Positions 15,210 to 24,679 of a stretch of DNA of 64,000 nucleotides are shown piece by piece. A program made the position numbers and the translations under genes. Under the pieces are notes generated by a model. The model worked only from the letters and a program-made list of their open reading frames with translations. It made no database searches and was not told where the DNA came from. Source of the DNA: Roseovarius aestuarii. GTDB taxonomy: Bacteria > Pseudomonadota > Alphaproteobacteria > Rhodobacterales > Rhodobacteraceae. The stretch covers positions 1 through 64,000 of the forward strand of contig JAPWHL010000020.1 of NCBI GenBank assembly GCA_027214255.1. Direction: 5' to 3'. The first letter of the stretch is position 1, and each line of letters opens with the position of its first letter.

Positions 15210-15668
15210 CTAGGTCCAACGTCGCGCGGCAAATTCGGTAATCAACCCACAAACGATCCCGCCCCCCAGCAACGACCCTATCAGCGTCACATCCCCAAGG
15301 TACTGGCCGTAATCCAGCGCATTCTTGAAAATGCCAACAATTGCCTCGAACGGGCCTTTGAAATCCTTGTCCAGCGCCTGTTTCAACATCAGGTTGAAGC
15401 TCTGGGCAAAAAAGGCCCAAAAGACCAGTGCCAAAACCCCTGTCAGCCCGTTGGCAAAACCCTCGACATAGCCCCGCCCCGCACGACTGCCCATGACAAA
15501 CCAGCCGCACAACAGCCCCAGTGCGAGATTGACGTAGTTGAACCAGCCAAAAGCGGTATGAGGCGGCATCAAGGGGCGGACCAAGTCGGAACAGAACCAT
15601 CCCAACGCTCCAAGGGTCAATGCAGCGACAAGACGCGCAGCGGTCGGCATGGTACGGGTTCTGGGCAT
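15210..15668 (-). CDS. trgA: TrgA family membrane protein
   Basis: A 152-residue integral membrane protein with about four hydrophobic helices (roughly 11-31, 42-60, 73-93 and 124-146). It matches the TrgA family in size, topology and position directly before trgB and cysK. In Rhodobacter sphaeroides trgA contributes to tellurite resistance; the mechanism is unclear. I start it at the ATG at 15668; a second in-frame ATG six codons later (15650) is possible, and the frame extends further upstream without sense. It is the first gene of the operon, so the promoter should lie within the 216-bp gap before phrB. Confidence 0.85.
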   Translation of the reverse strand: MPRTRTMPTAARLVAALTLGALGWFCSDLVRPLMPPHTAFGWFNYVNLALGLLCGWFVMGSRAGRGYVEGFANGLTGVLALVFWAFFAQSFNLMLKQALDKDFKGPFEAIVGIFKNALDYGQYLGDVTLIGSLLGGGIVCGLITEFAARRWT

Positions 15669-15884
15669 GTGACTGAGCCTTGCAATTGATATTTGTGTCG
15701 TATCGCAGTTTCCCGCGTGAAACGTTCCGGCGCAAGAGGGCAGTTGGATTTTCCAGATGCGCAAACTCCGCACCGGTGGTCGGTCTCGACCTGCAACGAC
15801 CCGATCACGTCCACGACACACCACTTTCGCCCTTTAAAACCCGTCACAGGGACTTAACAGCCCTCTATCAGGGACAGGCACCGA

Positions 15885-17306
15885 TCAAAAACTGCGCCCG
15901 CCATAAGCGTCAAGGGCGCGTGTGCGGCCTTCTTTCAGTCCAACGACCGGATCGGGATAGCGATCAGATGCCGACACCCCCCACGCAAGTGGCACAGCGT
16001 CAAAGTAAGACAGGGTCGTCTGGGACGGATTTTGTTGCCCTTCAGCAATCCATTTCCGGGCATAACGCCCGTCGGGGTCAAACTTCTTCAACTGGGTTTC
16101 AGGGTTAAAAATCCGGAAATACGGCGCGGCATCCGGCCCTGATCCTGCGGCCCACTGCCATCCCATGGCGTTGCTGGCCGGATCCCAGTCCGTCAAACAG
16201 TCAGCAAACCACGCTTGGCCCACGCGCCAATGCGTCATCAGATGTTTCGTCAAATACGAGGCAACGTTCATTCGCGCGCGATTGTGCATGCGCCCTGTCA
16301 CGTACATCTCGCGCATGGCCGCATCGACAAACGGGATACCCGTGCGCCCTTGTTTCCACGCCAGAACCTCGGCGCTTGCGCCATCTTCCGACCACGGAAA
16401 TGCGTCCCAGCCTTCGCGCCAGTTGCGCGAGGCGATGCGGGGCGTGTGATACATCAGATGCCACGCAAAATCACGCCAAACCAGCTCTTTGAGCCATGTC
16501 TCTGCGCCGTTTGCCCCCTCATAAAGGGCGCGTTGAGCGGAATGCCAACATTGTCTCGCGCTGATTTCACCCCACGCAAGATTTTCCGACAGGTTTGAAG
16601 TGCCATCTACCCCGGGTGCATTGCGAAGGGTCTGGTAATCTTGGATGCTTTCGGTCGTGAACCATTCTAACCGTTCTTGCGCGGCGGCTTCGCCCACACG
16701 TTGATGCGGCAGGCACACCGCCGCCCCGCGTTGCATCCCTGCCCCCATTTTCCAATCGCTCAGATCGTCACTTTGGGGCCAGCATGAGAACGGCTTCAAC
16801 GTAGCAGGCACAGGCAGCGGCGCGCCCACATCGCGATTTTTCACCGCGCGCCACATCGGCGAGAAAACCTTATAATATCCACCCTGTTGGGTCTGAACTG
16901 TCCATGGCTCAAATAACACATGACCCGGATGGCTGACGGCCTGCGTGCCGCCCTCGGTCAATGCGGCCTTAATCGTCCGGTCGCGCTCAATCGACTCTGG
17001 GTCATAAAGCCGCGTCCAATGCACGGCCCCTGCCCCGGTTTCCGCCACCACGTCGCGCAGAACATCCAAGGCATTTCCCCGGCGCAGGATCAATCGGCTG
17101 CCTTTGCCTTCAAGCGTTTGGGCAAAGTGTTCCAGCGCCAGACCCAATCGCCATTTAGGGGCCGCACCCAGCGCATCAACACTGAGGTCATGTATAAACA
17201 GCGGGATAACCGGCCCGCCGCGGTCCAGCGCGGCGGTGAGGGCAGGATGATCGGCCAGCCGCAGGTCGCGGCGCAGCCAAAGGATGGTCGGCGATGTGTC
17301 TGTCAT
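15885..17306 (-). CDS. phrB: Deoxyribodipyrimidine photo-lyase (cryptochrome/photolyase family)
   Basis: Light-driven repair of cyclobutane pyrimidine dimers using FADH-. The 473-residue protein has the N-terminal antenna-binding Rossmann domain (LWLRRDLRLADHPAL, 9-23) and the C-terminal FAD-binding helical domain, with RTGIPFVDAAMREM and the conserved D-W-D-P-A-S-N-A-M-G-W-Q-W segment that contains FAD contacts and electron-transfer tryptophans. Length and motifs fit a class I CPD photolyase. It is 49 bp downstream of the cysteine desulfurase-like gene and may share its transcript. Confidence 0.94.
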   Translation of the reverse strand: MTDTSPTILWLRRDLRLADHPALTAALDRGGPVIPLFIHDLSVDALGAAPKWRLGLALEHFAQTLEGKGSRLILRRGNALDVLRDVVAETGAGAVHWTRLYDPESIERDRTIKAALTEGGTQAVSHPGHVLFEPWTVQTQQGGYYKVFSPMWRAVKNRDVGAPLPVPATLKPFSCWPQSDDLSDWKMGAGMQRGAAVCLPHQRVGEAAAQERLEWFTTESIQDYQTLRNAPGVDGTSNLSENLAWGEISARQCWHSAQRALYEGANGAETWLKELVWRDFAWHLMYHTPRIASRNWREGWDAFPWSEDGASAEVLAWKQGRTGIPFVDAAMREMYVTGRMHNRARMNVASYLTKHLMTHWRVGQAWFADCLTDWDPASNAMGWQWAAGSGPDAAPYFRIFNPETQLKKFDPDGRYARKWIAEGQQNPSQTTLSYFDAVPLAWGVSASDRYPDPVVGLKEGRTRALDAYGGRSF

Positions 17307-17355
17307 TTATCTTTTGCCTTGCTACCGGGGGCTATGTAGCGCGCCCGGCGCAAGA

Positions 17356-18582
17356 TCAAAGGATATCATTCAAGGCGTTGCGCAATTGCTCCATCTCATC
17401 GGCGCTGGTGTAGTGCACGAAACTCAACCGCAGAACGCCCCGTTCGGCATCCACCCCCATCCCGGCCAGAGCACGAACAGCATAAAAATTACCGCCACCC
17501 GCCATGATACCATGCGCCGTCAATTCCTGTGCCGCGTCAAAGCCGGGCTGCTGCACTGCAACGGCGACAGTGGGCGCGCGGAACTGCGCATCGGCCGGGC
17601 CCAAAAGACGCACAGTGTTGCGTGCCTTCAGATCATCCAGCAAGGGCTGCAACAAGGTGACTTCATGCGCGCGCATCAGATCATGGACACCGCTGGCGCG
17701 GGCTGCCGGATCGCCGGTGATGCCATGATGATCCGCCAGCGCGTCGATATAATCCGCCATGCCCGCGCATGCGGCAACCTGTGCGTGGTCCGGCCCCGCC
17801 GGGGTAAAACGTTTGTACAGACAATCCGCATTGAAATAATGCCCCTGATTGGGCAGCAACATTCCCAATTCCCGCCGGATCACCATCACACCTTGATGCG
17901 GGCCATAGGTTTTATAGGCTGAGAACAGATAGATATCCGGCCCCATCATCCCGATATTGGGAAGGCCGTGGGGCGCATAGCTGACCCCATCAACACATAC
18001 GAATGCCCCCGCGGCATGGGCCAGCGCAGTGATCTCGACCACCGGATTGACCTCACCCACAACGTTGGAACAATGGGGAAAACACACCAGTCGCACACGA
18101 TCGTCCAGCAGGGTCTCTAGATCTTCGGGGTTCAGATGGCCAGTCTCGGGGTCGATCCGCCACTCGCGGATGTCAAACCCTTCGTCTGCCAGGCGTCGCC
18201 AAGGGCCCGTGTTGGCCTCGTGATCCTGATTGGTCACGATAATCGCATCGCCGGGTTGCATCCATTGCGCAAAGGCGCGCGCCAGAACATAGGTGTTCTG
18301 CGTAGTGGACGGGCCAAAACTTAGTTCGTCAGTGTCCACGCCCATCATCGCGGCCAACCGCATTCGGGCCTCGTCCATCTCGGCACCGGCCAACTGGCTG
18401 GCGGGATAGGGCGCATATGGTTGCACCTTGCGCTGAGTGTAAAACCGCGTCAGCCGGTCAATGACCGGCGCACAAGTGTAAGACCCGCCTGCGTTCTCGA
18501 AAAACGCCTGCCCTTCAAGAGAGGGTTGTGACAGGGCCGGGAACTGTGCCCGCACATAATCGATATCCAGCGTGGCAGACAT
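17356..18582 (-). CDS. Cysteine desulfurase-like class V aminotransferase
   Basis: A PLP-dependent fold-type I enzyme of 408 residues. The opening DYVRAQFPAL and F-x-E-N-A-G-G-S segment are typical of the VC1184-like subfamily of cysteine desulfurase relatives. The PLP lysine is in LFSAYKTYGPHQG, and the C-terminal R-L-S-F-V-H-Y-T binds substrate carboxylate. No iron-sulfur assembly genes are nearby, so it is probably not the main IscS/SufS; its true substrate is unknown. The ATG at 18582 is supported by GAGGAAA upstream. The frame extends to 18654 but with a less convincing N-terminus. Confidence 0.82.
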   Translation of the reverse strand: MSATLDIDYVRAQFPALSQPSLEGQAFFENAGGSYTCAPVIDRLTRFYTQRKVQPYAPYPASQLAGAEMDEARMRLAAMMGVDTDELSFGPSTTQNTYVLARAFAQWMQPGDAIIVTNQDHEANTGPWRRLADEGFDIREWRIDPETGHLNPEDLETLLDDRVRLVCFPHCSNVVGEVNPVVEITALAHAAGAFVCVDGVSYAPHGLPNIGMMGPDIYLFSAYKTYGPHQGVMVIRRELGMLLPNQGHYFNADCLYKRFTPAGPDHAQVAACAGMADYIDALADHHGITGDPAARASGVHDLMRAHEVTLLQPLLDDLKARNTVRLLGPADAQFRAPTVAVAVQQPGFDAAQELTAHGIMAGGGNFYAVRALAGMGVDAERGVLRLSFVHYTSADEMEQLRNALNDIL

Positions 18583-18859
18583 ATGATGTTTCCTCATTCC
18601 TAGCCCACATTCCAAGGGTCCAGAAAACACCAGCGCCACGCCGCTTGCAACCATCGAGCCCGCCTACCGCAACGGAAACCAGCACTGCATTTGCTCGAAA
18701 CACCGCCGAGCACAACCCTAAGTGGTACAAAGCGACCCAAGCAGGCCATAGCGCCTCAAGCGCATGTCTCAAAACTGTAGTTTACCCCTCCAAATCAGCT
18801 GGAAGGACGGCGCATGCGCTGCCGATGGAGAATCGAAATTGTTCCTTCGTGATCAGCGG
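18583..18859. other. Gap between MFS gene and cysteine desulfurase-like gene
   Basis: 277 bp with no credible gene. It probably contains the end of the long 28191-18860 operon and the promoter for the 18582-15885 pair. I see no clear terminator hairpin. Confidence 0.4.
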
Positions 18860-20056
18860 CTAAGCCTCACTCGTGGCCCTTTGGGAGCGTCCGGGAAACA
18901 TGAGTGCTGTCAGTGCCGATATGATCGCCGACCCGGTGGCCAATAGCAGAGCAAAAGAATAGCTACCGGTATTGTCAAACATCCAGCCCGCAACGAAGGG
19001 TGAGATCAGCCCCGCAATGCCCCAAGCGGTAAACACGCGGCCATAGACGCTTGCAAACTGGGTGGCACCATAAAACCGATGCACTGCAACAGGGTAACCC
19101 GTTGCCATCACACCATAGGACAACCCCGTCACCGCCAATGCGACAACGCTGACCACAATGCTAACGCCCATGGCCATCATTCCGGTGGCCACGCCCAGCA
19201 TCAATGCCGCCAGCAACAACACAGTGCGCGGCCCCAGCCGGTCGGCAATCGCACCACTGGTCAGGCGCCCGGTGGCATTTCCCACAGCGATCATGCTGAC
19301 GGCAATACCGGCAACGGCCACAGACCCGCCCTGCTCGGCTATAATCCCGGCGGCATGGCCCAGCACCATCAGGCCACCTGCCGCCCCGGTTGCAAACCCC
19401 CACCACAATAGCCAGGTCAGGCGCGTGTTTGATGGCGCAGCCCCATTGCCCTGCGCCTTAGAGGGCGTGTCACGCTCGGCAAACGCTGCATCAAGGCCCG
19501 TACAGGCACGCTGCACCCACAGGCTCAGAACGCCAACACCAGCCAGCAAAACTGCCGGAATAAACAACGCGGCCTTCAGGGCCCCGGACGCGCTGACATG
19601 ACCCATCATCGGCCCAAGTATCACCGCGCCCAGCGCAAAGGTCGCAACGATCACTCCGGTCGCCAGCCCGGTGCGCGACACACCGCTGGCAACGGCCATT
19701 TGCAGGCCCGCTGAATATCCAAGCCCGCTGGCCGCCGCGAACAACCCACCATAAGACAGTACGAAAACCGCGAATGTCGGCGCGACCGCGGCCGCCGCCA
19801 AACCGCCCGCGCCAAGGAAACAGGCGATAGTCCCCACAACGGACAACCGCTGCGCGGCGAACAACCGAGGGGCAGCCATGACAGCCAAGGTAAAAACCGC
19901 GATACTGACCGAGAACACCAGCCCCGTCGCTGTACGATCAACGTCAAAATGCGACTGCACGGGGCCGATCAGCACGCTCCACGCATAAAGCGTGCCCAGT
20001 CCCATGACCTGCACCGCCGCAAGGGCGACGGCGCCCCACCCCCGGTTTTTCATCAC
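18860..20056 (-). CDS. MFS transporter, OFA (oxalate/formate antiporter-like) family
   Basis: A 398-residue membrane protein with about twelve hydrophobic segments. It has an N-terminal G-x-G-T-L-Y-A-W-S-V-L-I segment, characteristic of the OFA (monocarboxylate-type) branch of the major facilitator superfamily, and the central loop motif G-A-I-A-D-R-L-G-P-R. The ATG overlaps the stop of the preceding acyl-CoA synthetase as ATGA, so it belongs to the acid-utilisation operon. It may export an acidic product or provide a second uptake route; direction and substrate cannot be read from sequence. Confidence 0.85.
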   Translation of the reverse strand: MMKNRGWGAVALAAVQVMGLGTLYAWSVLIGPVQSHFDVDRTATGLVFSVSIAVFTLAVMAAPRLFAAQRLSVVGTIACFLGAGGLAAAAVAPTFAVFVLSYGGLFAAASGLGYSAGLQMAVASGVSRTGLATGVIVATFALGAVILGPMMGHVSASGALKAALFIPAVLLAGVGVLSLWVQRACTGLDAAFAERDTPSKAQGNGAAPSNTRLTWLLWWGFATGAAGGLMVLGHAAGIIAEQGGSVAVAGIAVSMIAVGNATGRLTSGAIADRLGPRTVLLLAALMLGVATGMMAMGVSIVVSVVALAVTGLSYGVMATGYPVAVHRFYGATQFASVYGRVFTAWGIAGLISPFVAGWMFDNTGSYSFALLLATGSAIISALTALMFPGRSQRATSEA

Positions 20057-21720
20057 GCACCTTGTTCGGCAATACGGCGCAATTCGCCACGGCGGATCTT
20101 GGATGAACTGGTCAACGGGAACTCGGTAACATAGTGGATTTCACGCGGGTATTTGTAAAAGGCGAGGTTTTGCTTAACGTAATCTTGAAGCTCGCGCGTC
20201 AACTCGGGGCTGCCCTCTTTGCCACTTGCTAATTTGATGAACGCCACAACAATCGCCCCGCGATCCGCGTCGGATTTCCCAACAACTGCGGCCTCGACAA
20301 CATCAGAGTGGCGCAACAAAGTATCTTCGATCTCCGCAGGGCCGATGCGATACCCCGCGCTTTTTATCAGGTCGTCGTTGCGTCCTTGATACCAGTAATA
20401 GCCATCACTGTCGCGACGGGCCAAATCGCTGGTGCGCAGCCATTGCCCACAACGAAGCCGCTCTGGCACGCCCAGATCCCCCCAATAGCCTAGAAAGAGC
20501 GTGCGGTCATCGTCGCGCGCGGCGATCTCACCGACCTCTCCGTCAGGCACCGGGTTCCCCTCGTCATCGATCAAATCGACCACCCGGCCCGGATACGCCC
20601 GCCCCATAGAACCGGGGCGCACCGGATACAAAGCACGACAATTGCCGATCAGGTGGTTGAACTCGGTCAGGCCGTAAAATTCGTTGCAGGTGACATTCAA
20701 CGTCTCGTCCAGCCAGCGCACAATTTCGCCCGGCAGGCTTTCGCCGCCGGTGCATACCACGCGCAAGGCCAGCTCGTGTGATTTTCCCGACTCGCTGACT
20801 TCGGCCAAACGTTTCAGCGCAGTCGGCGTCATGAAACTGTGGGTCACGCCATGCCGTGACATGAATTCAAACGCCCAATCCGCATCAAACCGGTGTTGGC
20901 TGGCGACAACGGTCTGACCCGCCATCCATGCGGGCAACACAAGGTCCAACAGTCCCCCGACCCACGCCCAGTCTGCCGGGCTCCAGAATTTGGCATCCGC
21001 GCGTTCCAGTTCCAGATCGTAGAACATGGCGACCGAGGGCATGTAAGCATGCAACACGCGATGGCTGTGTAACAGCCCCTTGGGCAGACCGGTCGAACCT
21101 GACGTGTACATCAGCAATGCAGGCGCCTCGGCCTTGGTCAAAACCGGAGTGAACCCCGACGCGTCGCTGTCCAAGCAGTCGCTCCACGCTGTCATTCCGT
21201 CACCGGGGGTATCCACAGCGATCACATGAGCCAATTTCGCGGTTTTCAACGGATCAAGGCCGACACGCTGCCAGACGGTGTTCTCGGCAACGATCACGCG
21301 AGCGCCGGAATGGCCCAGCACATGCAACAGGGTATCAGGCCCATACATTTGCGACAGGGTCAGGACGACCGCGCCAAGTTTATAGATCGCCATATGGGCA
21401 ATGGCTGTTTCGGGGCGCTGGCCAACGTGCACGGCCACCGGATCGCCCTCGCCCACACCCATGGCGCGCAAGGATACAGCCAAGCGGTTTGCCATGTCGT
21501 CGATCTCGGCAAAAGTGAACGTCTCAACCCGGCCATCGTCATGTTCAAAGATCAGTGCAGGCTTGTCACGATTCGCTCCTGAGGCGTGGCGGCCGATGGT
21601 ATCTGCGGCAATATTGGCGTTTTCAGGGATGTCGATAACGTAGCGACCCTGCCCTTCGTTCCACGACAGGTTGGAACAGGCGGTGGAAACGTCGGCGAAA
21701 TATGGGCTGGTATCGGTCAT
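20053..21720 (-). CDS. AMP-dependent acyl-CoA synthetase (paralogue B)
   Basis: Activates a carboxylic acid to acyl-AMP and then acyl-CoA. The 555-residue chain shows the ANL-superfamily motifs YTSGSTGLPKG, FYGLTEFNHLIGNC, GYWGDLG, and the hinge and late motif SAGYRIGPAEIEDTL, ending in S-S-S-K-I-R-R, whose lysine is the usual adenylation lysine. It is plainly paralogous to the synthetase at 26497-28191 (nearly identical TEF/VNHLIGNC and RIGPAEIED blocks). It starts 13 bp after the DUF35 gene and overlaps the MFS gene. Two such enzymes in one operon suggest two different acids, or two steps each needing a CoA ester. Confidence 0.92.
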   Translation of the reverse strand: MTDTSPYFADVSTACSNLSWNEGQGRYVIDIPENANIAADTIGRHASGANRDKPALIFEHDDGRVETFTFAEIDDMANRLAVSLRAMGVGEGDPVAVHVGQRPETAIAHMAIYKLGAVVLTLSQMYGPDTLLHVLGHSGARVIVAENTVWQRVGLDPLKTAKLAHVIAVDTPGDGMTAWSDCLDSDASGFTPVLTKAEAPALLMYTSGSTGLPKGLLHSHRVLHAYMPSVAMFYDLELERADAKFWSPADWAWVGGLLDLVLPAWMAGQTVVASQHRFDADWAFEFMSRHGVTHSFMTPTALKRLAEVSESGKSHELALRVVCTGGESLPGEIVRWLDETLNVTCNEFYGLTEFNHLIGNCRALYPVRPGSMGRAYPGRVVDLIDDEGNPVPDGEVGEIAARDDDRTLFLGYWGDLGVPERLRCGQWLRTSDLARRDSDGYYWYQGRNDDLIKSAGYRIGPAEIEDTLLRHSDVVEAAVVGKSDADRGAIVVAFIKLASGKEGSPELTRELQDYVKQNLAFYKYPREIHYVTEFPLTSSSKIRRGELRRIAEQGA

Positions 21721-21732
21721 GGTGAATTTCTC

Positions 21733-22167
21733 TCAGTAAGGTTCAAAGACTAGCGCCTGAATGGGGTGTGGCACCGTGTGTGGGGGTGGCGTCAGACGCA
21801 CCTTAGCCCCGGCCAAAAGGCGCGCAGGATCGCCGGTAAGACGCGCCAGAACGCGGTTATCGGTGCCATCCATTGCGACCTCGGCAAAGATTTGTTCCTG
21901 CGCGGGAGCAGACAGAGGAATCGGCACCGACCCTATGGTCAGGCGCACCACGGTCCCGGTGCCATCCAGCAGGTGTTCATGGGTCTGGGTGCCGTCATTC
22001 AAACAAATCCGCCGGGGAGGAAAACGCACATCCCCGCATTTCGGACAACGGCTTGCCAGTGCGCGCCCTTCGGTTAAGGCCCGCATGAAGGGGGACATCG
22101 CGCCAAAGCCGTGTTTATATCCCAATGATAGGGTCAGATCGACGTTCAATGCGGTGTCTTCGCTCAT
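21733..22167 (-). CDS. DUF35 OB-fold / zinc-ribbon protein, partner of the thiolase-fold protein
   Basis: A 144-residue protein with a rubredoxin-like zinc ribbon (C-P-K-C about 20 residues into the domain, then a second site with only one Cys, in R-R-I-C-L-N) followed by an OB-fold. DUF35 proteins form complexes with SCP2-type thiolases and, in the steroid side-chain aldolases such as Ltp2, are required for activity. Here the gene overlaps the end of the thiolase-fold gene (ATGA), so a 1:1 complex is likely. The second zinc pair looks incomplete compared with canonical CxxC...CxxC members, so metal binding is uncertain. The start at 22167 is chosen for the overlap. Confidence 0.85.
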   Translation of the reverse strand: MSEDTALNVDLTLSLGYKHGFGAMSPFMRALTEGRALASRCPKCGDVRFPPRRICLNDGTQTHEHLLDGTGTVVRLTIGSVPIPLSAPAQEQIFAEVAMDGTDNRVLARLTGDPARLLAGAKVRLTPPPHTVPHPIQALVFEPY

Positions 22168-23351
22168 GTCTCTGCCCCTTCCAAAATGTGAATGACGTTC
22201 AGAGTGCCAACGCCCGCGTGACAATCCACCAGACCGCGCCGATAGCTGCGCGTTCCCTGCAACTGAGGCCAGTAGCGCCCTTCCAACTGGCGCGAGACAG
22301 TGATCGCCTGCGCCAGTCCCACGGCACCCGGCGCGCCGCCCTGTCCGATAAGCCCGCCCGAAACATTAACCGGCAACCGTCCCTGAAGGTCGAACTCGCC
22401 ACCCAAACTGCGCGGTCCGGCTTGCCCTTCGGGGCAAAGGCCCAAGGCTTCGATCGCTTGCACTTCGGCTCCGGTGTAGCTGTCGTATAGCTCGACCACG
22501 TCGATCTCTGTGCTGGGGTCCGTCACGTCCGCCTGCTGGCAGGCCGACTGCATCGCGCGAGCCTTGCCGCGAAAGATGCCCGGTTCAGGACGATCGCCCA
22601 AACGCACATGATCACTGGCGCAGGCACTGGCCACGACGCGGGCACAGCGCCCTGCCGCCCCTGCGGGGGCCGCATCAGGATGGCTAAGGATCAACGCCGC
22701 CGCACCGTCACTGATCAGACTACAGTCCAGCATCCGATAGGGCGTACTGACCATGGGAGATGCCAGAACATCATCCACGGTAATCTGCATGGGTTTATGC
22801 GCCCATGGATTGTGCTGCGCGTTGGCATGGTTCTTGACGGAAATGGCTGCCATTTGCTCTGCGGTGGTCCCAAATCGCGCCATATGATCCTGAATGGACA
22901 GCGCATAGAGCATGGTCGCCGTGGCCCCGGCCCAGCCCTCAAGATCGGCATCAAACGACAGTCCGTACAGCAGTCGCACATCATCGCCACGCAGATGACT
23001 GGCCGCATGTTCGTACCCGATAATCAGAACGCGTTTAGCCAAACCCGACATCACATGCATGACGCCCGCGCGCAGCGCATTGCCGCCACTGGCCCCGCCG
23101 CTTTCGACCCGCATCACCGGCACACCGGTCATGCCGATTTCATCCAGAAGCAGCGGTCCGGGCACGAGTTGCAGCGACAGGAAATCAGTCTCGGAGGCGA
23201 CAATCACCGCGTCGATATCGGTCGCCTCCAACCCTGCGTCGGCCAATGCGCCCATGGCAGCGGCGCGCACCCAATCGCGCACCCCGGTGCCATCCTTATA
23301 GCGTTTGAACGCCACCACATCGCCACCCAGAATGATTGGTTTATCAGTCAT
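22164..23351 (-). CDS. Thiolase-fold protein lacking canonical catalytic residues (putative aldolase-type lyase with DUF35 partner)
   Basis: The 395-residue protein belongs to the SCP2-type thiolase superfamily by length and overall pattern. Where thiolases have the nucleophilic cysteine (usual pattern CASGG) it reads S-G-G-A-S-G-G (84-90), with G86 in the Cys place. The HDCF-type motif is YDSY (289-292), and the GHP motif is G-G-A-P (338-341), so the catalytic His is also missing. It therefore cannot work by the normal Claisen mechanism. Thiolase-fold/DUF35 pairs that lost these residues include steroid side-chain retro-aldolases, which use tyrosines; Y289 or Y292 could play that part. This is inference. 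The ATG at 23351 has GGAGG five bases upstream; the gene follows dctM closely. Confidence 0.85.
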   Translation of the reverse strand: MTDKPIILGGDVVAFKRYKDGTGVRDWVRAAAMGALADAGLEATDIDAVIVASETDFLSLQLVPGPLLLDEIGMTGVPVMRVESGGASGGNALRAGVMHVMSGLAKRVLIIGYEHAASHLRGDDVRLLYGLSFDADLEGWAGATATMLYALSIQDHMARFGTTAEQMAAISVKNHANAQHNPWAHKPMQITVDDVLASPMVSTPYRMLDCSLISDGAAALILSHPDAAPAGAAGRCARVVASACASDHVRLGDRPEPGIFRGKARAMQSACQQADVTDPSTEIDVVELYDSYTGAEVQAIEALGLCPEGQAGPRSLGGEFDLQGRLPVNVSGGLIGQGGAPGAVGLAQAITVSRQLEGRYWPQLQGTRSYRRGLVDCHAGVGTLNVIHILEGAET

Positions 23352-23362
23352 ATCTGCCTCCG

Positions 23363-24679
23363 TTACTGGATCATCTGCTGCGGCAGCCACGTGGCAATCG
23401 CAGGGAACGCGATCAGCAGGGCCAGAACGCACAGCTCCATCGCCAGGAACGGCAGTACACCGCGGACGACGTGGCTGAATTTTGCCTGTCCTGACACGGC
23501 GCCAAGTACCGCAAACAGGTTGATCCCCACCGGCGGCGTTATCACCGAAATCTCGATCAGCTTGACCAGAACGATACCGAACCAAATCGGATCAATGCCC
23601 AGTTCAACCACAGCTGGGAACACGAACGGCAGAGTAACGACCAGCATGGATGTGGTGTCCAGAAAACAGCCCAGCGCCAGATACATGATCGATACAAAGA
23701 TCAAGAACTTGACCGGGGATCCGGCAAAAGTGTTCACCAAGTCCACGAACCCGTCAATCACACCCGACACAACCAGCATCCGCGAAAAGACCAGTCCGCC
23801 AATCAGGATGATAAAGATGATCGAACTGATTGCCGCCGCGTCGCGCAGCGCCTCACCCAACCATCCCAAACGGTCGCGATAGCGCCGCGATACCGCGATG
23901 CAGAAGGCACCCGCCGCACCTACGGCGCCCGCCGCCGACGGTGGAAAGAACCCGAAGTACAAACCACCCAGAACCAGCAGGATCAGTGCAGCAACCGGCG
24001 TGACACCCCGCAGTGCCAGCAGCTTTTCGCGCCGCGGCGGAGGGGCATCACCAATCATCGGGGCCAGCGACGGCTTTAGCGTGACCAAAACCCAAACACC
24101 GCCCAGATAGACAACAGCCGTCAACAGACCCGGCAAGAAGCCCGCGATTAACAACTGTCCAACAGATTGCTCGGTTATGATTGCATAGATCACCATTGTG
24201 ATAGACGGCGGAATCATCGCAGCGAAACTGCCCGCCGCCGCAATCGATCCGATCGACAGGCTGCGCGAATAGCCGTATTTCATCATTTCCGGGAACGCGA
24301 TGCGGGTAAAAACCACCGCATTCACGATCGTCGAGCCCGAAATCGCCGCGAACAGTGCCGATCCGACAATCACCGCCTGATACAGGCCACCACGCATCCG
24401 GCGCATCCACATATCCGCTGCGTGAAACAGCTGTGCCGTGATGCCTGCGGCCTCGGCCAGAACGCCCATCAAAACGAACAGCGGCAAAACTGCAAAGGCA
24501 TAGTTACTGACCACCGCGAAGGGCAATGTACGCAGCTGACCAAAGGCAAATGCCTCGCCAAAACCAAAGTACATGCCGCCAACGCCCAAGATGCCCATTG
24601 CAACGCCAACAGGCACACCAAGGGCCAGAAACCCGAAAAGCAGACCGACGCAGATGTATCCAAGTGTCAAAGAGTCCAT
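23363..24679 (-). CDS. dctM: TRAP transporter large permease (DctM)
   Basis: The 438-residue DctM subunit, with about twelve membrane segments, forms the sodium-coupled transport path of a tripartite ATP-independent periplasmic transporter. The S-G-S-T-I-V-N-A-V-V-F and I-P-P-S-I-T-M-V-I-Y segments are characteristic. It overlaps the dctQ stop by one base (TAATG) and lies 11 bp before the thiolase-fold gene, linking uptake directly to metabolism. Confidence 0.95.
   Translation of the reverse strand: MDSLTLGYICVGLLFGFLALGVPVGVAMGILGVGGMYFGFGEAFAFGQLRTLPFAVVSNYAFAVLPLFVLMGVLAEAAGITAQLFHAADMWMRRMRGGLYQAVIVGSALFAAISGSTIVNAVVFTRIAFPEMMKYGYSRSLSIGSIAAAGSFAAMIPPSITMVIYAIITEQSVGQLLIAGFLPGLLTAVVYLGGVWVLVTLKPSLAPMIGDAPPPRREKLLALRGVTPVAALILLVLGGLYFGFFPPSAAGAVGAAGAFCIAVSRRYRDRLGWLGEALRDAAAISSIIFIILIGGLVFSRMLVVSGVIDGFVDLVNTFAGSPVKFLIFVSIMYLALGCFLDTTSMLVVTLPFVFPAVVELGIDPIWFGIVLVKLIEISVITPPVGINLFAVLGAVSGQAKFSHVVRGVLPFLAMELCVLALLIAFPAIATWLPQQMIQ

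Noticed and set aside
22608-23882. Plus-strand open frame of 424 codons across thiolase-fold and dctM genes
   Set aside because: Antisense to two well-supported genes, low-complexity basic composition and no ribosome-binding site.
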